Part shown: piece after piece, positions 22,025 through 32,696 of the stretch
Layout: each line of letters starts with the position of its first letter
Position numbering within the stretch: the stretch's first letter is position 1
Assembly: GCA_002163005.1 (NCBI GenBank)
Contig: MAAF01000120.1
Span: 1-64,000 of the forward strand
Length of the DNA stretch: 64,000 nucleotides
Reading direction: 5' to 3'
DNA from: Colwellia psychrerythraea
GTDB lineage: Bacteria > Pseudomonadota > Gammaproteobacteria > Enterobacterales > Alteromonadaceae
Notes under the pieces: generated by a model
The model's database searches: none
Told to the model about the DNA's origin: nothing
What the model saw: the letters and a program-made list of their open reading frames with translations, nothing else
Position numbers and translations under genes: made by a program

Positions 22025-22462
22025 ATGTTACGTGTGAACAAGTTAACAGATTATGGTTCGGTGATCTTGGTCTATTTAGCTCGCTATCCTGGCGAAAAAA
22101 TAAGTGCGGTAAGTTTGGCAAAAGCCGTTTTTTTACCTCCCGCCACGGTTAGCAATTTATTAAAAAAAATGGTTAATAACGAATTATTATGCTCAACTCT
22201 TGGAAAACATGGGGGGTACCAACTTGCCAGACCCGCAGAACAAATATCCTTAGCAGAAATTATTACTGCATTGGAAGGACCTATAGCCTTGACCGAGTGC
22301 AATGTAAAAAAAGGGCTATGCCGTACTGAAGAACATTGCGACATACGAAATAACTGGCGGAATATTAATCAAATGGTTTACCAAAGTTTGACACAGGTGA
22401 GTTTGAAACAGATGTTACCGCCTGAAAATAGTGCCATCAAACCAATAACCTTGATTGGCTAA
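22025..22462 (+). CDS. Rrf2-family SUF regulator
   Basis: MLRVNKLTDYGSVILVYLA...HGGYQLARPAEQISLAEIITALEGPIALTEC..GLCRTEEHC (three cluster-ligand Cys); directly upstream of sufB. Confidence 0.9.
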   Translation: MLRVNKLTDYGSVILVYLARYPGEKISAVSLAKAVFLPPATVSNLLKKMVNNELLCSTLGKHGGYQLARPAEQISLAEIITALEGPIALTECNVKKGLCRTEEHCDIRNNWRNINQMVYQSLTQVSLKQMLPPENSAIKPITLIG

Positions 22463-22495
22463 TGGTGCAAGTTTACCTGAAAGGTGGGATAAACT

Positions 22496-23944
22496 ATGAC
22501 AACACAAGCAAAAAATCTGGAGCGCTTCGTCGGTGGCGAATACCCTCATGGTTTTGTTACCGAGCTAGCAACCGATAGCTTGCCTCCTGGATTAAGTGAG
22601 TCGGTGATACGGCAAATTTCGGCCAAAAAAAATGAACCAGAGTTTATGTTGCAATGGCGTCTTCAGGCCTACCGTCATTGGCTAACACTTGATGTGCCGA
22701 CATGGTCAAAGGTGCATTACCCGCCCATTAATTACGACGATATTATTTACTACAGTGCCCCCAAAAGTGCGAGCAGTGGTCCCCAAAGTCTAGATGATGT
22801 TGCTCCTGAAATTCTACAGACTTATGAAAAGTTGGGTATTCCTCTGCATGAACGGGCACAATTAGCTGGTGTAGCCGTTGACGCAGTGTTCGATAGCGTC
22901 TCTGTCGCCACCACCTTTAAAGAAAAATTGGCCGATGTTGGCGTGATTTTTTGTTCATTTTCCGAGGCTGTGCAAAAACACCCTGAGCTGGTACAGCAAT
23001 ACTTGGGCTCAGTAGTACCTTTCACTGATAATTTTTATGCGGCGCTTAATGCTGCGGTATTTAGCGATGGCTCTTTTTGTTATGTACCCAAGGGGACTCG
23101 CTGTCCGATGGAGTTATCCACTTACTTTCGTATTAACTCGCTTAACACTGGTCAGTTCGAGCGAACCCTGATCATCGTCGAAGACAATAGCTATGTCAGT
23201 TACCTTGAAGGTTGCACTGCACCAATGCGGGATGAGCATCAATTACATGCCGCGGTGGTCGAGTTGATTGCGCTGAACAACGCTGAAATAAAGTATGCGA
23301 CCGTGCAAAATTGGTATCCCGGTGATAAGGAAGGCAAGGGTGGAATTTATAATTTTGTTACCAAGCGCGGTTTATGTCAGGGAAATTACAGCAAGATATC
23401 CTGGACTCAGGTAGAAACGGGCTCTGCCATTACCTGGAAATACCCTAGTGTTATTTTAAAGGGGGATAATTCCATTGGTGAGTTTTATTCCGTTGCCTTA
23501 ACCAATAATTATCAACAAGCTGATACTGGCACAAAGATGACGCATATTGGCAAAAATACTACCAGCACCATTATTTCTAAAGGGATCTCTGCAGGTCATG
23601 GCTCTAACGCCTACCGTGGCTTAGTGTCTGTTGGCCAAAATGCCAGTAACGCCAAGAATTATAGCCAATGTGACTCCTTGCTGCTGGGGGCACATTGCTC
23701 TGCCCATACGTTCCCTTATATTGAGGTTAGACATCCTTCGGCCAAAATTGAACATGAGGCAACTACGTCAAAAATAAGTGACGAACAACTCTTCTACTGT
23801 TTGCAACGCGGCATAACAGCGGAAAATGCGGTTTCGATGATCATCAATGGCTTTTGCAAAGACATCTTTCGTAAATTACCAATGGAATTCGCTGTTGAAG
23901 CGCAGGCATTGATGGAAGTTAGTTTAGAAGGATGTACAGGGTGA
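22496..23944 (+). CDS. sufB: Fe-S cluster assembly protein SufB
   Basis: [18 protein letters not shown]...[67 protein letters not shown]. Confidence 0.96.
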   Translation: MTTQAKNLERFVGGEYPHGFVTELATDSLPPGLSESVIRQISAKKNEPEFMLQWRLQAYRHWLTLDVPTWSKVHYPPINYDDIIYYSAPKSASSGPQSLDDVAPEILQTYEKLGIPLHERAQLAGVAVDAVFDSVSVATTFKEKLADVGVIFCSFSEAVQKHPELVQQYLGSVVPFTDNFYAALNAAVFSDGSFCYVPKGTRCPMELSTYFRINSLNTGQFERTLIIVEDNSYVSYLEGCTAPMRDEHQLHAAVVELIALNNAEIKYATVQNWYPGDKEGKGGIYNFVTKRGLCQGNYSKISWTQVETGSAITWKYPSVILKGDNSIGEFYSVALTNNYQQADTGTKMTHIGKNTTSTIISKGISAGHGSNAYRGLVSVGQNASNAKNYSQCDSLLLGAHCSAHTFPYIEVRHPSAKIEHEATTSKISDEQLFYCLQRGITAENAVSMIINGFCKDIFRKLPMEFAVEAQALMEVSLEGCTG

Positions 23945-23991
23945 AATGAAGAAGATAGCAAAGGAACGGCGGCTATACTGAGGAGTTTAGT

Positions 23992-24756
23992 ATGTTAAAG
24001 GTCAATAATTTACATGTGGAAATTCAAGGTAATGAGATCCTAAACGGGCTCTGTTTGTCTGTTGGCGCAGGAGAAGTTCATGCCATCATGGGACCAAACG
24101 GCTCGGGAAAAAGCACTCTTGCTAATGTATTGGCGGGCCATGAAGACTATCAAGTGACCGCCGGCGAAGTTTTGTTTAACGGCAGCAACTTACTTGAGCT
24201 ATCGATATCTGAACGAGCCTGTGAAGGTATATTCTTGGCTTTGCAATACCCAGTAGAAATTCCAGGCGTCAGTAACGTGCAATTTCTAAAAACGGCACTC
24301 AACAGCCAGCGCAAATATCATCAACTTAATGAGCTTGATGCGATGGATTTTTTACAATGGCTAAAAACTAAGGTACAGCAGGTGGGAATGGAGGAGCAAC
24401 TGCTTTATCGTTCGGTCAATGAAGGATTTTCCGGTGGTGAAAAGAAGCGCAACGAAATTTTACAAATGTTAGTGCTTGAACCTAAGTTGGCGATCCTTGA
24501 TGAAACGGATTCTGGTTTGGATATTGATGCACTTAAATTAGTAGCAAAAGGGGTTAATGCTTTTCGCCATGTTAATACTCCTAAACAGCAGCGCGCCATT
24601 ATTTTAGTGACTCATTATCAACGTTTGTTGAACTATATCAAACCGAACTTTGTTCATGTGTTGCTTAACGGGCGCATCGTACAATCTGGTGGTCCAGAGT
24701 TAGCATTGGAACTGGAAGAAAATGGTTATGCAAGTTTTGTTGATAAGGCGTCTTGA
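23992..24756 (+). CDS. sufC: Fe-S cluster assembly ATPase SufC
   Basis: Walker A GPNGSGKST; NEGFSGGEKKRNEILQMLVLEPKLAILDETDSGLDIDALKLVA. Confidence 0.96.
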   Translation: MLKVNNLHVEIQGNEILNGLCLSVGAGEVHAIMGPNGSGKSTLANVLAGHEDYQVTAGEVLFNGSNLLELSISERACEGIFLALQYPVEIPGVSNVQFLKTALNSQRKYHQLNELDAMDFLQWLKTKVQQVGMEEQLLYRSVNEGFSGGEKKRNEILQMLVLEPKLAILDETDSGLDIDALKLVAKGVNAFRHVNTPKQQRAIILVTHYQRLLNYIKPNFVHVLLNGRIVQSGGPELALELEENGYASFVDKAS

Positions 24757-24836
24757 ACTGATTGCGGCTAAGATAAAAACAGCTTAGCGCTAGGTTCATA
24801 AACGCTTGAGACACTTGACATAAAGAGGAGTCTCAG

Positions 24837-26264
24837 ATGAATGCCGGTGAACGTTTACTTAAAGACTACAGTCAAAATAAGGCACGATTGGCCGGGCATT
24901 CAATGCCCTGGCTAACCGGCATAAGAGAATGCGCACGGGAAAGCTTTGCTGTTCAAGGCTTGCCCGAGGTGAGCGATGAAGACTGGAAATACACTAAATT
25001 AACACAGCTAGCACAGGCAAATTATGGCTTTGCTGAGCGGTTAGATAGCACATTTATTGCGTCGTTAGCTGACAATGTATTGAACAAACTGATTTTTGCT
25101 GCTGAGCACCGTCTGGTCTTTGTCAATGGTCATTATAACGAGAGCCTTTCCACTATTAATCTGCTGCCAGAAGGGGTTATCTTGACCAGTTTAGCGCAAG
25201 CCATAGAAGAGCACGCAGAGCTTCTTTCCTCCACTTTGGGCAGCATAGCCGATTATGCAACGCATCCCTTTACCGCGTTAAATACTGCCATGTTGTCAGA
25301 TGGGGTGTTTCTACTGGCACAGAAAAACACCAAAATTGAGACTCCCATTCACTGTCTATTTATCTCCACAGCCACCGAACAATCTGTTGTCAACTATCCA
25401 CGACTGTTATTGTTGCTGGATGAAAGCGCAGAGTTAACATTAGTCGAGCATTACCTTGATATGGCCCAACTGAAATCTGGTATGGCGCAAACCTTGTCTG
25501 ATCATAATTTTATCAATCATAACCTCACTAATTGTGTGACTGAAGTTCTCCTGAGTCCCCATGCCCACATGGACCATTACAAGTTACAGTATGATTCGAC
25601 AGACACTAGCCACATTGCCGCCATGTATGTGGAACAGCAGCGGGCTAGCACTTTCACCTCTCACAGTTATTCAGTGGGGGCAGCGCTGGCCAGAAACGAT
25701 ATTCAGATCAAGCTAGTCGATAGCCAAGCCGAGTGCATTTTAAATGGCGCTTATTTAGTGGCTGGCCGACAACATGTCGATTATCACACCCAAATAGAGC
25801 ATCTAGCTCCGGGCTGTAATAGCCGGCAAATTTATAAGGGTGTGATCCACGGGAGGGGGCGGGCAGTATTTAATGGCAAGGTGATTATTCATTCGCAGGC
25901 GCAACAATCATCGGCCAATCAACTCAATAAGAATCTCTTGCTCGGAGAAAAAGCGGAGGTAGATACTAAGCCCGAGCTGCAAATTTATGCCGATGACGTC
26001 AAATGCAGTCATGGTGCCACCGTTGGTCAGCTAGATGAGCAGGCACTGTTTTACCTCCAGTCGCGTGGTGTTTGCAAAAAAGACGCACAAAACTGGTTGG
26101 TTAATGGCTTTGTCAGTGAAGTACTTAAGCTTATCGATAATCCTGTGCTGCGAGAATTTATCCAGCTTACTGTGATTGCCCATCTTAACCAACTTGCCGG
26201 TGGTGATGTCAAAAGCTTGCAGGAATTAATTTCAACAGGGGAGGGAGTAATGCCATGTCATTAA
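24837..26264 (+). CDS. sufD: Fe-S cluster assembly protein SufD
   Basis: SEEDWKYT-like DEDWKYTKLT; LVFVNGHYNESLS; KPELQIYADDVKCSHGATVGQLDEQALFYLQSRG. Confidence 0.94.
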   Translation: MNAGERLLKDYSQNKARLAGHSMPWLTGIRECARESFAVQGLPEVSDEDWKYTKLTQLAQANYGFAERLDSTFIASLADNVLNKLIFAAEHRLVFVNGHYNESLSTINLLPEGVILTSLAQAIEEHAELLSSTLGSIADYATHPFTALNTAMLSDGVFLLAQKNTKIETPIHCLFISTATEQSVVNYPRLLLLLDESAELTLVEHYLDMAQLKSGMAQTLSDHNFINHNLTNCVTEVLLSPHAHMDHYKLQYDSTDTSHIAAMYVEQQRASTFTSHSYSVGAALARNDIQIKLVDSQAECILNGAYLVAGRQHVDYHTQIEHLAPGCNSRQIYKGVIHGRGRAVFNGKVIIHSQAQQSSANQLNKNLLLGEKAEVDTKPELQIYADDVKCSHGATVGQLDEQALFYLQSRGVCKKDAQNWLVNGFVSEVLKLIDNPVLREFIQLTVIAHLNQLAGGDVKSLQELISTGEGVMPCH

Positions 26265-27529
26265 TATCTTCGTTTCCAATTATGTCATCCAGCTGTAATC
26301 CGGCTCAAAATACGATTGACTGGACGGCGCTGCGAAGTGATTTTCCACTGCTGTCGCAGCAGGCTCATAACAAACAGCTTGCCTATCTGGACAATGCAGC
26401 CACCACTCAAAAACCCAATGCCGTGATCGAGGCCATCGCCCACTATTACCGTGTTGATAATGCGAATGTCCATCGCGGTGTTTATGAATTAAGTGAACGG
26501 GCAACCCAATCTTATGAAGCAACGCGAAATAAAGTGCAAAATTTTCTCAATGCTTGGTCACGCGAGGAGATTATTTTCGTGCGTGGTGCCACCGAAGCCA
26601 TTAATCTTGTGGCACAGAGCTATGCACGCCCAGCGCTTAAACCGGGTGATGAGATCCTGATCAGCGCCATGGAACACCATTCCAATATTGTGCCTTGGCA
26701 AATGGTATGTAAAAAAACAGGCGCACAGTTAGCTATTATTCCGATCAATGACAGTGCAGAAATTATGCTGGAGCGCTACCAGCAATTATTAAATGAAAAG
26801 ACTAGATTGGTGGCGGTCACTCATGTATCTAACGCTTTGGGCAGCATTAATCCAGTACAACAAATGATTACTATGGCACATGAAAAGGAGATTCCAGTGC
26901 TACTGGACGGTGCGCAGGCTGCGGCACATCTGAGTGTTGATGTACAGGCTCTGGATTGTGATTTTTATACCTTCTCTAGTCACAAAGCATACGGACCTAC
27001 TGGCGTTGGCGTGTTATATGGTAAAAAACGGCACCTAGACGCGATGGAGCCATACCAAGGCGGTGGGGATATGATCAGCAGCGTGCGCTTTGAACACACA
27101 GAGTATAATAGTTTACCTTATAAATTTGAGGCTGGCACACCGAATATTGCTGGTGTAGTGGGTTTTGGTGCAGCACTCGATTATTTGTCGGCTGTCGGTT
27201 TTGACAATATTGTTCAACGCGAGCAACAATTACTCGATTATGCAACCCTGAAACTGCAAGCTATTTCAGGGTTGCATATTATTGGCAGGGCTAAAAACAA
27301 GGCCAGTATTATTTCTTTTGTGCTGGACTGTGCTCATTCTCATGATATCAGTACCATTTTGGATCATCAGGGTGTAGCCATTCGTGCTGGTCATCACTGC
27401 GCTATGCCAGTGATGGAACGCTTTAACGTACCCGCTACCGCACGCGCTTCCATGGCTTTTTATAATAATGAAGCGGATATTGATCAGTTAGTACGGGGAT
27501 TGGCACAAGTGTTCAAGTTGTTTAGCTGA
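26255..27529 (+). CDS. sufS: Cysteine desulfurase SufS
   Basis: AYLDNAATTQKP, NVHRGVYELSERATQSYE, FSSHKAYGPTGVGVLYGK, RAGHHCAMP; overlaps sufD; start may be internal at the second Met. Confidence 0.95.
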   Translation: MSLISSFPIMSSSCNPAQNTIDWTALRSDFPLLSQQAHNKQLAYLDNAATTQKPNAVIEAIAHYYRVDNANVHRGVYELSERATQSYEATRNKVQNFLNAWSREEIIFVRGATEAINLVAQSYARPALKPGDEILISAMEHHSNIVPWQMVCKKTGAQLAIIPINDSAEIMLERYQQLLNEKTRLVAVTHVSNALGSINPVQQMITMAHEKEIPVLLDGAQAAAHLSVDVQALDCDFYTFSSHKAYGPTGVGVLYGKKRHLDAMEPYQGGGDMISSVRFEHTEYNSLPYKFEAGTPNIAGVVGFGAALDYLSAVGFDNIVQREQQLLDYATLKLQAISGLHIIGRAKNKASIISFVLDCAHSHDISTILDHQGVAIRAGHHCAMPVMERFNVPATARASMAFYNNEADIDQLVRGLAQVFKLFS

Positions 27530-27554
27530 AACAGCGGGCATTATTCTCAAATAC

Positions 27555-28031
27555 ATGGAGCAAAGTGGCATGAACGAGGAGTTACGAGCGTTATACCAGG
27601 AAGTCATTATAGATCACGGCAGACACCCGAGGAACTTTAAAAAACTCGAGGAGCCCAGCTGTTGTCAAGAGGGATACAACCCGTTATGTGGCGATCGTTT
27701 AACGCTTTATTTAAAAGTAGACCATAACAAAATTATCGATGCCAGCTTTGAAGGGGTTGGTTGCGCCATTTCTATGGCCTCCACCTCATTGATGATAGAA
27801 AGGATCAAAAACATTCCGATAATCGAAGCACAACAGCTGTTTGAAGCTTTTCATTTGTTGGTCACTGAACCAAGCCCAACAGTTAAAACCTTGGAGTATT
27901 TGGGCAAACTTACGGTGTTAGGTGGAGTGAGAGATTTTCCTACCAGAATCAAGTGCGCTACCCTAGGTTGGCACGCGCTCAAGGCAGGGCTAGACAATGC
28001 CGCTTCTGAACAGCGGGTGTCTACAGAGTGA
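27555..28031 (+). CDS. sufU: SufU-type (NifU/IscU-like) scaffold protein
   Basis: YQEVIIDHGRHPRN, NPLCGDRL, GVGCAISMASTSLMIE, RIKCATLGWHAL. Confidence 0.92.
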   Translation: MEQSGMNEELRALYQEVIIDHGRHPRNFKKLEEPSCCQEGYNPLCGDRLTLYLKVDHNKIIDASFEGVGCAISMASTSLMIERIKNIPIIEAQQLFEAFHLLVTEPSPTVKTLEYLGKLTVLGGVRDFPTRIKCATLGWHALKAGLDNAASEQRVSTE

Positions 28032-28037
28032 CTGAAC

Positions 28038-28592
28038 ATGATGCAATTTTTTGAACATGTGACGGTATTACGAGACTGCGACGCCATAGCCATACCGGCG
28101 GGAATAGCTGTAATCTTAAATAAGGACAGGGAAGTTGTGATCACACAGGCACTAGGGGGCAGCTATACGGTCAATGATGATGGACAACTACTGCGTATTG
28201 CCAGTAAAGATGCTGATGCTTTGGGTAAAGATGATGTCGTAGAAAAAGAATCAGACTTGGACCTCGGTGAAGGGGATGGCGTTAACTTGGTGCGTATATA
28301 TGACCAACTTAGGACCTGTTATGATCCAGAAATCCCGATTAATATTGTTGAGCTTGGCTTGATTTATGACATTAATTGCTTTGAATTGCTAAACGGCCGA
28401 CATCACGTCCGCATTACGATGACACTGACCTCAGCCGGGTGTGGTATGGGAACCATTTTGGCTGAAGAAATACGGGAGAAGTGCCTTTGCGTGTCTAATG
28501 TTGACGCGATAGAGGTTATTCTAGTCTACGATCCACCCTGGAGTAGAGACATGGTATCTGAAGCGGCTAAACTGCAGCTTGGTTTATTGTAA
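28038..28592 (+). CDS. sufT: SufT, DUF59/MIP18-type Fe-S assembly protein
   Basis: VTVLRDCDAIAIPAG...VVITQALGGSYTVNDDGQLLRIASKDADALG; DUF59-like CYDPEIPINIVELGLIYDI. Confidence 0.92.
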   Translation: MMQFFEHVTVLRDCDAIAIPAGIAVILNKDREVVITQALGGSYTVNDDGQLLRIASKDADALGKDDVVEKESDLDLGEGDGVNLVRIYDQLRTCYDPEIPINIVELGLIYDINCFELLNGRHHVRITMTLTSAGCGMGTILAEEIREKCLCVSNVDAIEVILVYDPPWSRDMVSEAAKLQLGLL

Positions 28593-28594
28593 TC

Positions 28595-28933
28595 TTGCTA
28601 AGGAGCAATGAAATGTCAAAATGGATCGAAGTTTTTCCGGCCAGTGACTTAAAGCCGGGCATGAGTACTCGGGTTGATTTGGTAGGGGTAGAATTGCTTC
28701 TGGTTAATATTAATGGGGAGCTTTTCGCAATAGAGAATGTCTGCAGCCATGATGGTGGCGAATTAAGTGATGGGGAAATTAATGGCAATGAAATCACCTG
28801 TCCACGTCATTTCGCACGCTTTAATTTAAAAACAGGGGCGGTATTGTGCCCCCCAGCCTTTGAAGATATTAACACTTATGCGGTTAGAATTTTTGAAGGT
28901 ATTGTGCAAGTGTCAGATGAAGCAAATAAGTAG
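28595..28933 (+). CDS. Rieske-type [2Fe-2S] ferredoxin
   Basis: NVCSHDGGELSDGEINGNEITCPRHFARFNLKTG (CxH...CxxH). Confidence 0.9.
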   Translation: MLRSNEMSKWIEVFPASDLKPGMSTRVDLVGVELLLVNINGELFAIENVCSHDGGELSDGEINGNEITCPRHFARFNLKTGAVLCPPAFEDINTYAVRIFEGIVQVSDEANK

Positions 28934-29133
28934 TGAAAGCAAACTACAGTGTTGTACATGATAATATTTTTAATTCAATAAAGAGACATTAAATTATTTA
29001 AGTGAATTAATAGCATATGAACTATTATCTAAATGGTGAGCTGTACTTTTTAGTTTAACGTTTAAAGAAAAATCTGAACATACAGGAATCAACCTAAATT
29101 GATCATTATTATAAATCAAATAGAGGCTAAATT

Positions 29134-29766
29134 ATGGAATTCATGGATTTAATAAATATGTTGGCTCGTTGGGGGCATTTATTATTCGGTATGACCTGGA
29201 TTGGACTTTTATACTATTTCAACTTTATCCAAGGCGGCTACTTTAAATCGGCAACACCGGAAGGATTGGCAGATGGTAAAGCCAAGTTGGCACCCGCTGC
29301 ACTTTGGTGGTTCAGGTGGGGGGCAATGTTTACCTTTTTAACCGGACTGGTGCTGTTAGTAAGTGTTCATCATCTGAAAGTGATGAATGATTATATCATC
29401 GTCGGTGCGACAATGGGCACCTTAATGTTCTTAAATGTGTGGTTAATTATTTGGCCAAACCAAAAAATTGCGCTCGGCATGGTCGAAGGTGATGCCGCAA
29501 CAGCGGGGGCCAAAGCTTTATTGGCATCTCGAACTAATACGTTATTTTCTGCGCCGATGGCATTTTTTATGTTGGCGGGACCTCATTACGCCGGTTATGG
29601 CATGGGAGTTGGCTCCATGGCAATGTGGATTACCCTGGCAATTGTTGGTGTACTTGAAGTCAATGCAGTGGTTGGAAAGCAAGGCCCAATGACGACGGTT
29701 CGTGGTGTTATTGTTAGTAGCTTAGTATTAACGCTGATTATTGTTGGGATTCTTGCATTTATGTAG
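29134..29766 (+). CDS. Multi-TM protein of the urate hydroxylase PuuD N-terminal-like family
   Basis: RWGHLLFGMTWIGLLYYFNFIQGGYF...LWWFRWGAMFTFLTGLVLL; no C-terminal cytochrome c domain. Confidence 0.65.
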   Translation: MEFMDLINMLARWGHLLFGMTWIGLLYYFNFIQGGYFKSATPEGLADGKAKLAPAALWWFRWGAMFTFLTGLVLLVSVHHLKVMNDYIIVGATMGTLMFLNVWLIIWPNQKIALGMVEGDAATAGAKALLASRTNTLFSAPMAFFMLAGPHYAGYGMGVGSMAMWITLAIVGVLEVNAVVGKQGPMTTVRGVIVSSLVLTLIIVGILAFM

Positions 29767-29923
29767 GCGTGATCCTTTAATATTCACTAGTTGTATCGTG
29801 ATGAAAAGTATAGAAAAAATTTTTTAACTAACTTGTCGGCCGGGTTCTTTATAAATAAAGTATTAATAAATATCAATGTGTTAATTTAGTTTTTGAGTTG
29901 GCTCAGCGGCCAACTCATAACCA

Positions 29924-30232
29924 CTAAATACAGCCTCGTTTTTTATACTCGACTTCCCACTCTTTAAGTTCCTGAGCTAGCCCTTTATGCTTCAGGGCTA
30001 TTTTATCAGGCGATTGCTGCTTTTTCTTTTTAGGTTTCGAAGTTGTAATATCAACTCCTGACAGTTCCTGGGTAAACATTTTGGGCACAACATGGCTGTA
30101 ATGTTGCTCAATCATTTGAACACTAGTACCAGATTGTTTAGCTAATATTTCCATGCTTACTTCACCTGTCATTAGCTGCCACGTAATATAGCTGTGGCGT
30201 AATGAGTATAATGTTCTGACGCCATGCGGAGA
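29924..30232 (-). pseudogene. C-terminal catalytic remnant of a tyrosine recombinase
   Basis: Reverse-strand reading ...SPHGVRTLYSLRHSYITWQLMTGEVSMEILAKQSGTSVQMIEQHYSHVVPKMF contains LRHSYIT box and HYSHV with catalytic Tyr; upstream part broken. Confidence 0.85.
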
Positions 30233-30391
30233 GTTCTTTAAATCTATTTATACTAAAGCTTTATCAAAAGCTTTACCTAGCTCGTTAGTAGTAGAACCGT
30301 CGGCTAATTTAAATAGTTTGTCACTTGGCTTACGGCTGGTTGATGACTTAATTTAATTAAATCAGTTGGTTATGTTGTTTGTTTGAACTGA

Positions 30392-30640
30392 CTTATGTGG
30401 TCAACTCGACTATTTTAGTAACAGCTTGATCTATTTATAATAGTTCAAGCTGAATTATAAACCTCTTTAAAATCAAATTATTACACTCAATAAATGGTAC
30501 GCGGTTAGGTACACGGTACTGATTTTTAGCTCCTCGCTTTACTCTCAAATTTTCTACTCATATTTCTCTTAGGAATACATTTAGGCTCAACTTCTTGCCT
30601 GTTAAACTTTTCTTTCAGATTTAAATTTATTGAAGATACT
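30392..30640 (+). repeat. att copy B: rnpB 3' end fragment plus element left end
   Basis: CTTATGTGGTCAACTCGACTATTTTAGTAACAGCTTGATCTATTTATAATAGTTCAAGCTG...CACTCAATAAATGGTACGCGGTTAGGTACACGG...TTAGGCTCAACTTCTTGCCTGTTAAACTTT. Confidence 0.85.
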
Positions 30641-30755
30641 CACGTTACGGGGCACATAACGAGATAGTAGTAGTCACCTAATTAGAAATAAACAGCTAAT
30701 ATTAGCCATAATTAGTCGAACGTCCTTGTTCAGTATTACCACAAAACCTAACGCT

Positions 30756-32696
30756 CTAGGATTTGTTATGGGAAATCATAAATCCATCAAAAAATTCAGT
30801 TAACTCTTTGTGAGCAGTGAGGGGTAATATATTAGCAATGTGTTGATCAGGTCGTACTACAACCATGCACCCCATTGATCGGTCTATGTTTCTCAACTCA
30901 AAAATGTCGTTATTTTCTTCAGCATGAAATACTTTTTCGTAGTCTCTTAACCCATATTTTCCTTTGGCTGGCCATAAAAAGTCAGGCATATCTTCAATTG
31001 ATAGGTCTTGTTGCTGAAATACTGCGTAGACATCAAATACTGAATCTATGTCTGCACCTTCTGGAGTATACTTTCGCACAGGAGAAGTATCAGAATTTGC
31101 TAAAAACTGTATAAGATCGTATGAATAGGAAGTGGCTTCCGTAGGGTTTTGTTCATTGCCAAAAACAAAAATTCGCCAGCGACCGTCCGCTTTATTCAAA
31201 TGTCCTAAATGTTGTCGGTCACCATCGGCTACTCGAATAGCCTCGGCTGAATGGAATCGTTGACCAATCTTAAAGCCACTAGCTAAATGTTGATTTTCGG
31301 CACCAGTACAGATATATGACGGGTAATACTCGATAGCTGTGCCAGCAACAAAGCCATTTTGCCTCGCCATGAATTTCTCAATATCAGCAGTATTAGTTTT
31401 AGCCTCAGGTGCATCTTTGTCTGATGTTGGCCGAGTAGCGACTAATTTTGACAATTCTCTATCTGCCTCTATTAACTGAAACGCAACTTTGCGTCGCTCT
31501 GAGGAGTATGTCTGTAGTAGTTTTGGCTTACATTTACCTTGTAAAACAGCAGCGACTTTCCAGCCCAGATTAAAGGTGTCTGGCAGTGATGTGTTTAACC
31601 CCCAGCCTCCTTTAGGGCTATGTGTATGGCAGGCATCACCAGCAACAAACGCGCGGGGAATAAGGTTTTCTGGGTTATCAACAGGAGTGTCATCAAATCT
31701 TTCTGCTATTCGTTGTCCAACCTCATAGATTGACCACCATGCAACTTCTTTAACATCTAATTTATAAGGATGCATAATTTGCTGTGCTTTTGCTATGACA
31801 TCTTCAGCCTTAAGATTAAGATCTGACGCGCGTTGACCTTTACCTAATAGACCAAGCTCTATATAAAACCTAACTAAATAACCGCCTTCTCGCGGAATAG
31901 TCATTACAGCACCGTGTTCTTTTGATTGGATAAAGCTTTTAACTCTAATATCAGGAAAGTCTGTCACTAACAAGAGATCCATGACCCCCCAAGCTTTGTT
32001 TGCTGAATCACCTTCTAAAGCTATTGATAGGCCTTTGCGAACAGCACTTCTTGCGCCATCACAACCGACAACGTAACGAGCTCGAATTATTTCATTTTTT
32101 GGTGATTGAGAGCCATCGTTTATTTCGAATTTTGCAGTAATAGGATGAGCGTTTAAATCCTGCGTTAGGTTAGCATCAACATCTAATTCAAGTAACCGAC
32201 GACTGTAATGGGGAACAAGATGCGTGACTGAGTTTTTCATGCCTTCTAATAATAATTCATGAAGTCGTGCTTGGTTAACAATGCCATGTGCAAATTCAGA
32301 CAGACCAATTCTCGCATCAGGAATTTTATGTGTACGCTTTATGTTCTCAGGCTTTATGCTATCAGGCTCCCAGAACGTATTCTGGTTTAGACGGTAAGCT
32401 TCTTTAACAACAAATTCACTGCTGTTAAACCCTTCCATAATCTCCATTGTACGGCAAGATATTCCATCAGCTCGTCCAAAAATCAAAGGACCAGTTTCTA
32501 GATCAACGATACACGTTGTAATGTCTGTGAACTCCGACAATTGCCTTGCCATCGCTAACCCAGCAGGCCCACAACCGACAATTAATACATCCACTTCCTT
32601 TGGAAGGTCTAAAATAGGTAGAGTAGGGGCAGGCTCCCGAACTGAATCTGGAGTTTGGTAGTTACCGGGTTTAAAACCATTTAAGTGGTACTGCAT
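30756..32696 (-). CDS. FAD-dependent aromatic monooxygenase, phenol 2-monooxygenase / 3-hydroxybenzoate 4-monooxygenase-like
   Basis: VDVLIVGCGPAGLAMARQLSEF; GCDGARSAVRKGLSI; AFVAGDACHTHSPKGGWGLNTSLPDTFNLGWKVAAVLQGK; C-terminal thioredoxin-like region. Confidence 0.9.
   Translation of the reverse strand: MQYHLNGFKPGNYQTPDSVREPAPTLPILDLPKEVDVLIVGCGPAGLAMARQLSEFTDITTCIVDLETGPLIFGRADGISCRTMEIMEGFNSSEFVVKEAYRLNQNTFWEPDSIKPENIKRTHKIPDARIGLSEFAHGIVNQARLHELLLEGMKNSVTHLVPHYSRRLLELDVDANLTQDLNAHPITAKFEINDGSQSPKNEIIRARYVVGCDGARSAVRKGLSIALEGDSANKAWGVMDLLLVTDFPDIRVKSFIQSKEHGAVMTIPREGGYLVRFYIELGLLGKGQRASDLNLKAEDVIAKAQQIMHPYKLDVKEVAWWSIYEVGQRIAERFDDTPVDNPENLIPRAFVAGDACHTHSPKGGWGLNTSLPDTFNLGWKVAAVLQGKCKPKLLQTYSSERRKVAFQLIEADRELSKLVATRPTSDKDAPEAKTNTADIEKFMARQNGFVAGTAIEYYPSYICTGAENQHLASGFKIGQRFHSAEAIRVADGDRQHLGHLNKADGRWRIFVFGNEQNPTEATSYSYDLIQFLANSDTSPVRKYTPEGADIDSVFDVYAVFQQQDLSIEDMPDFLWPAKGKYGLRDYEKVFHAEENNDIFELRNIDRSMGCMVVVRPDQHIANILPLTAHKELTEFFDGFMISHNKS

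Noticed and set aside
22084-24599. Antisense ORFs within the SUF operon (86, 67, 64 aa and others)
   Set aside because: Fully contained in strongly supported sufB/sufC/regulator genes; no independent evidence
13264-30391. Prophage
   Set aside because: No capsid, terminase, portal, lysis or replication genes, only integrase and resolvase remnants with metabolic cargo
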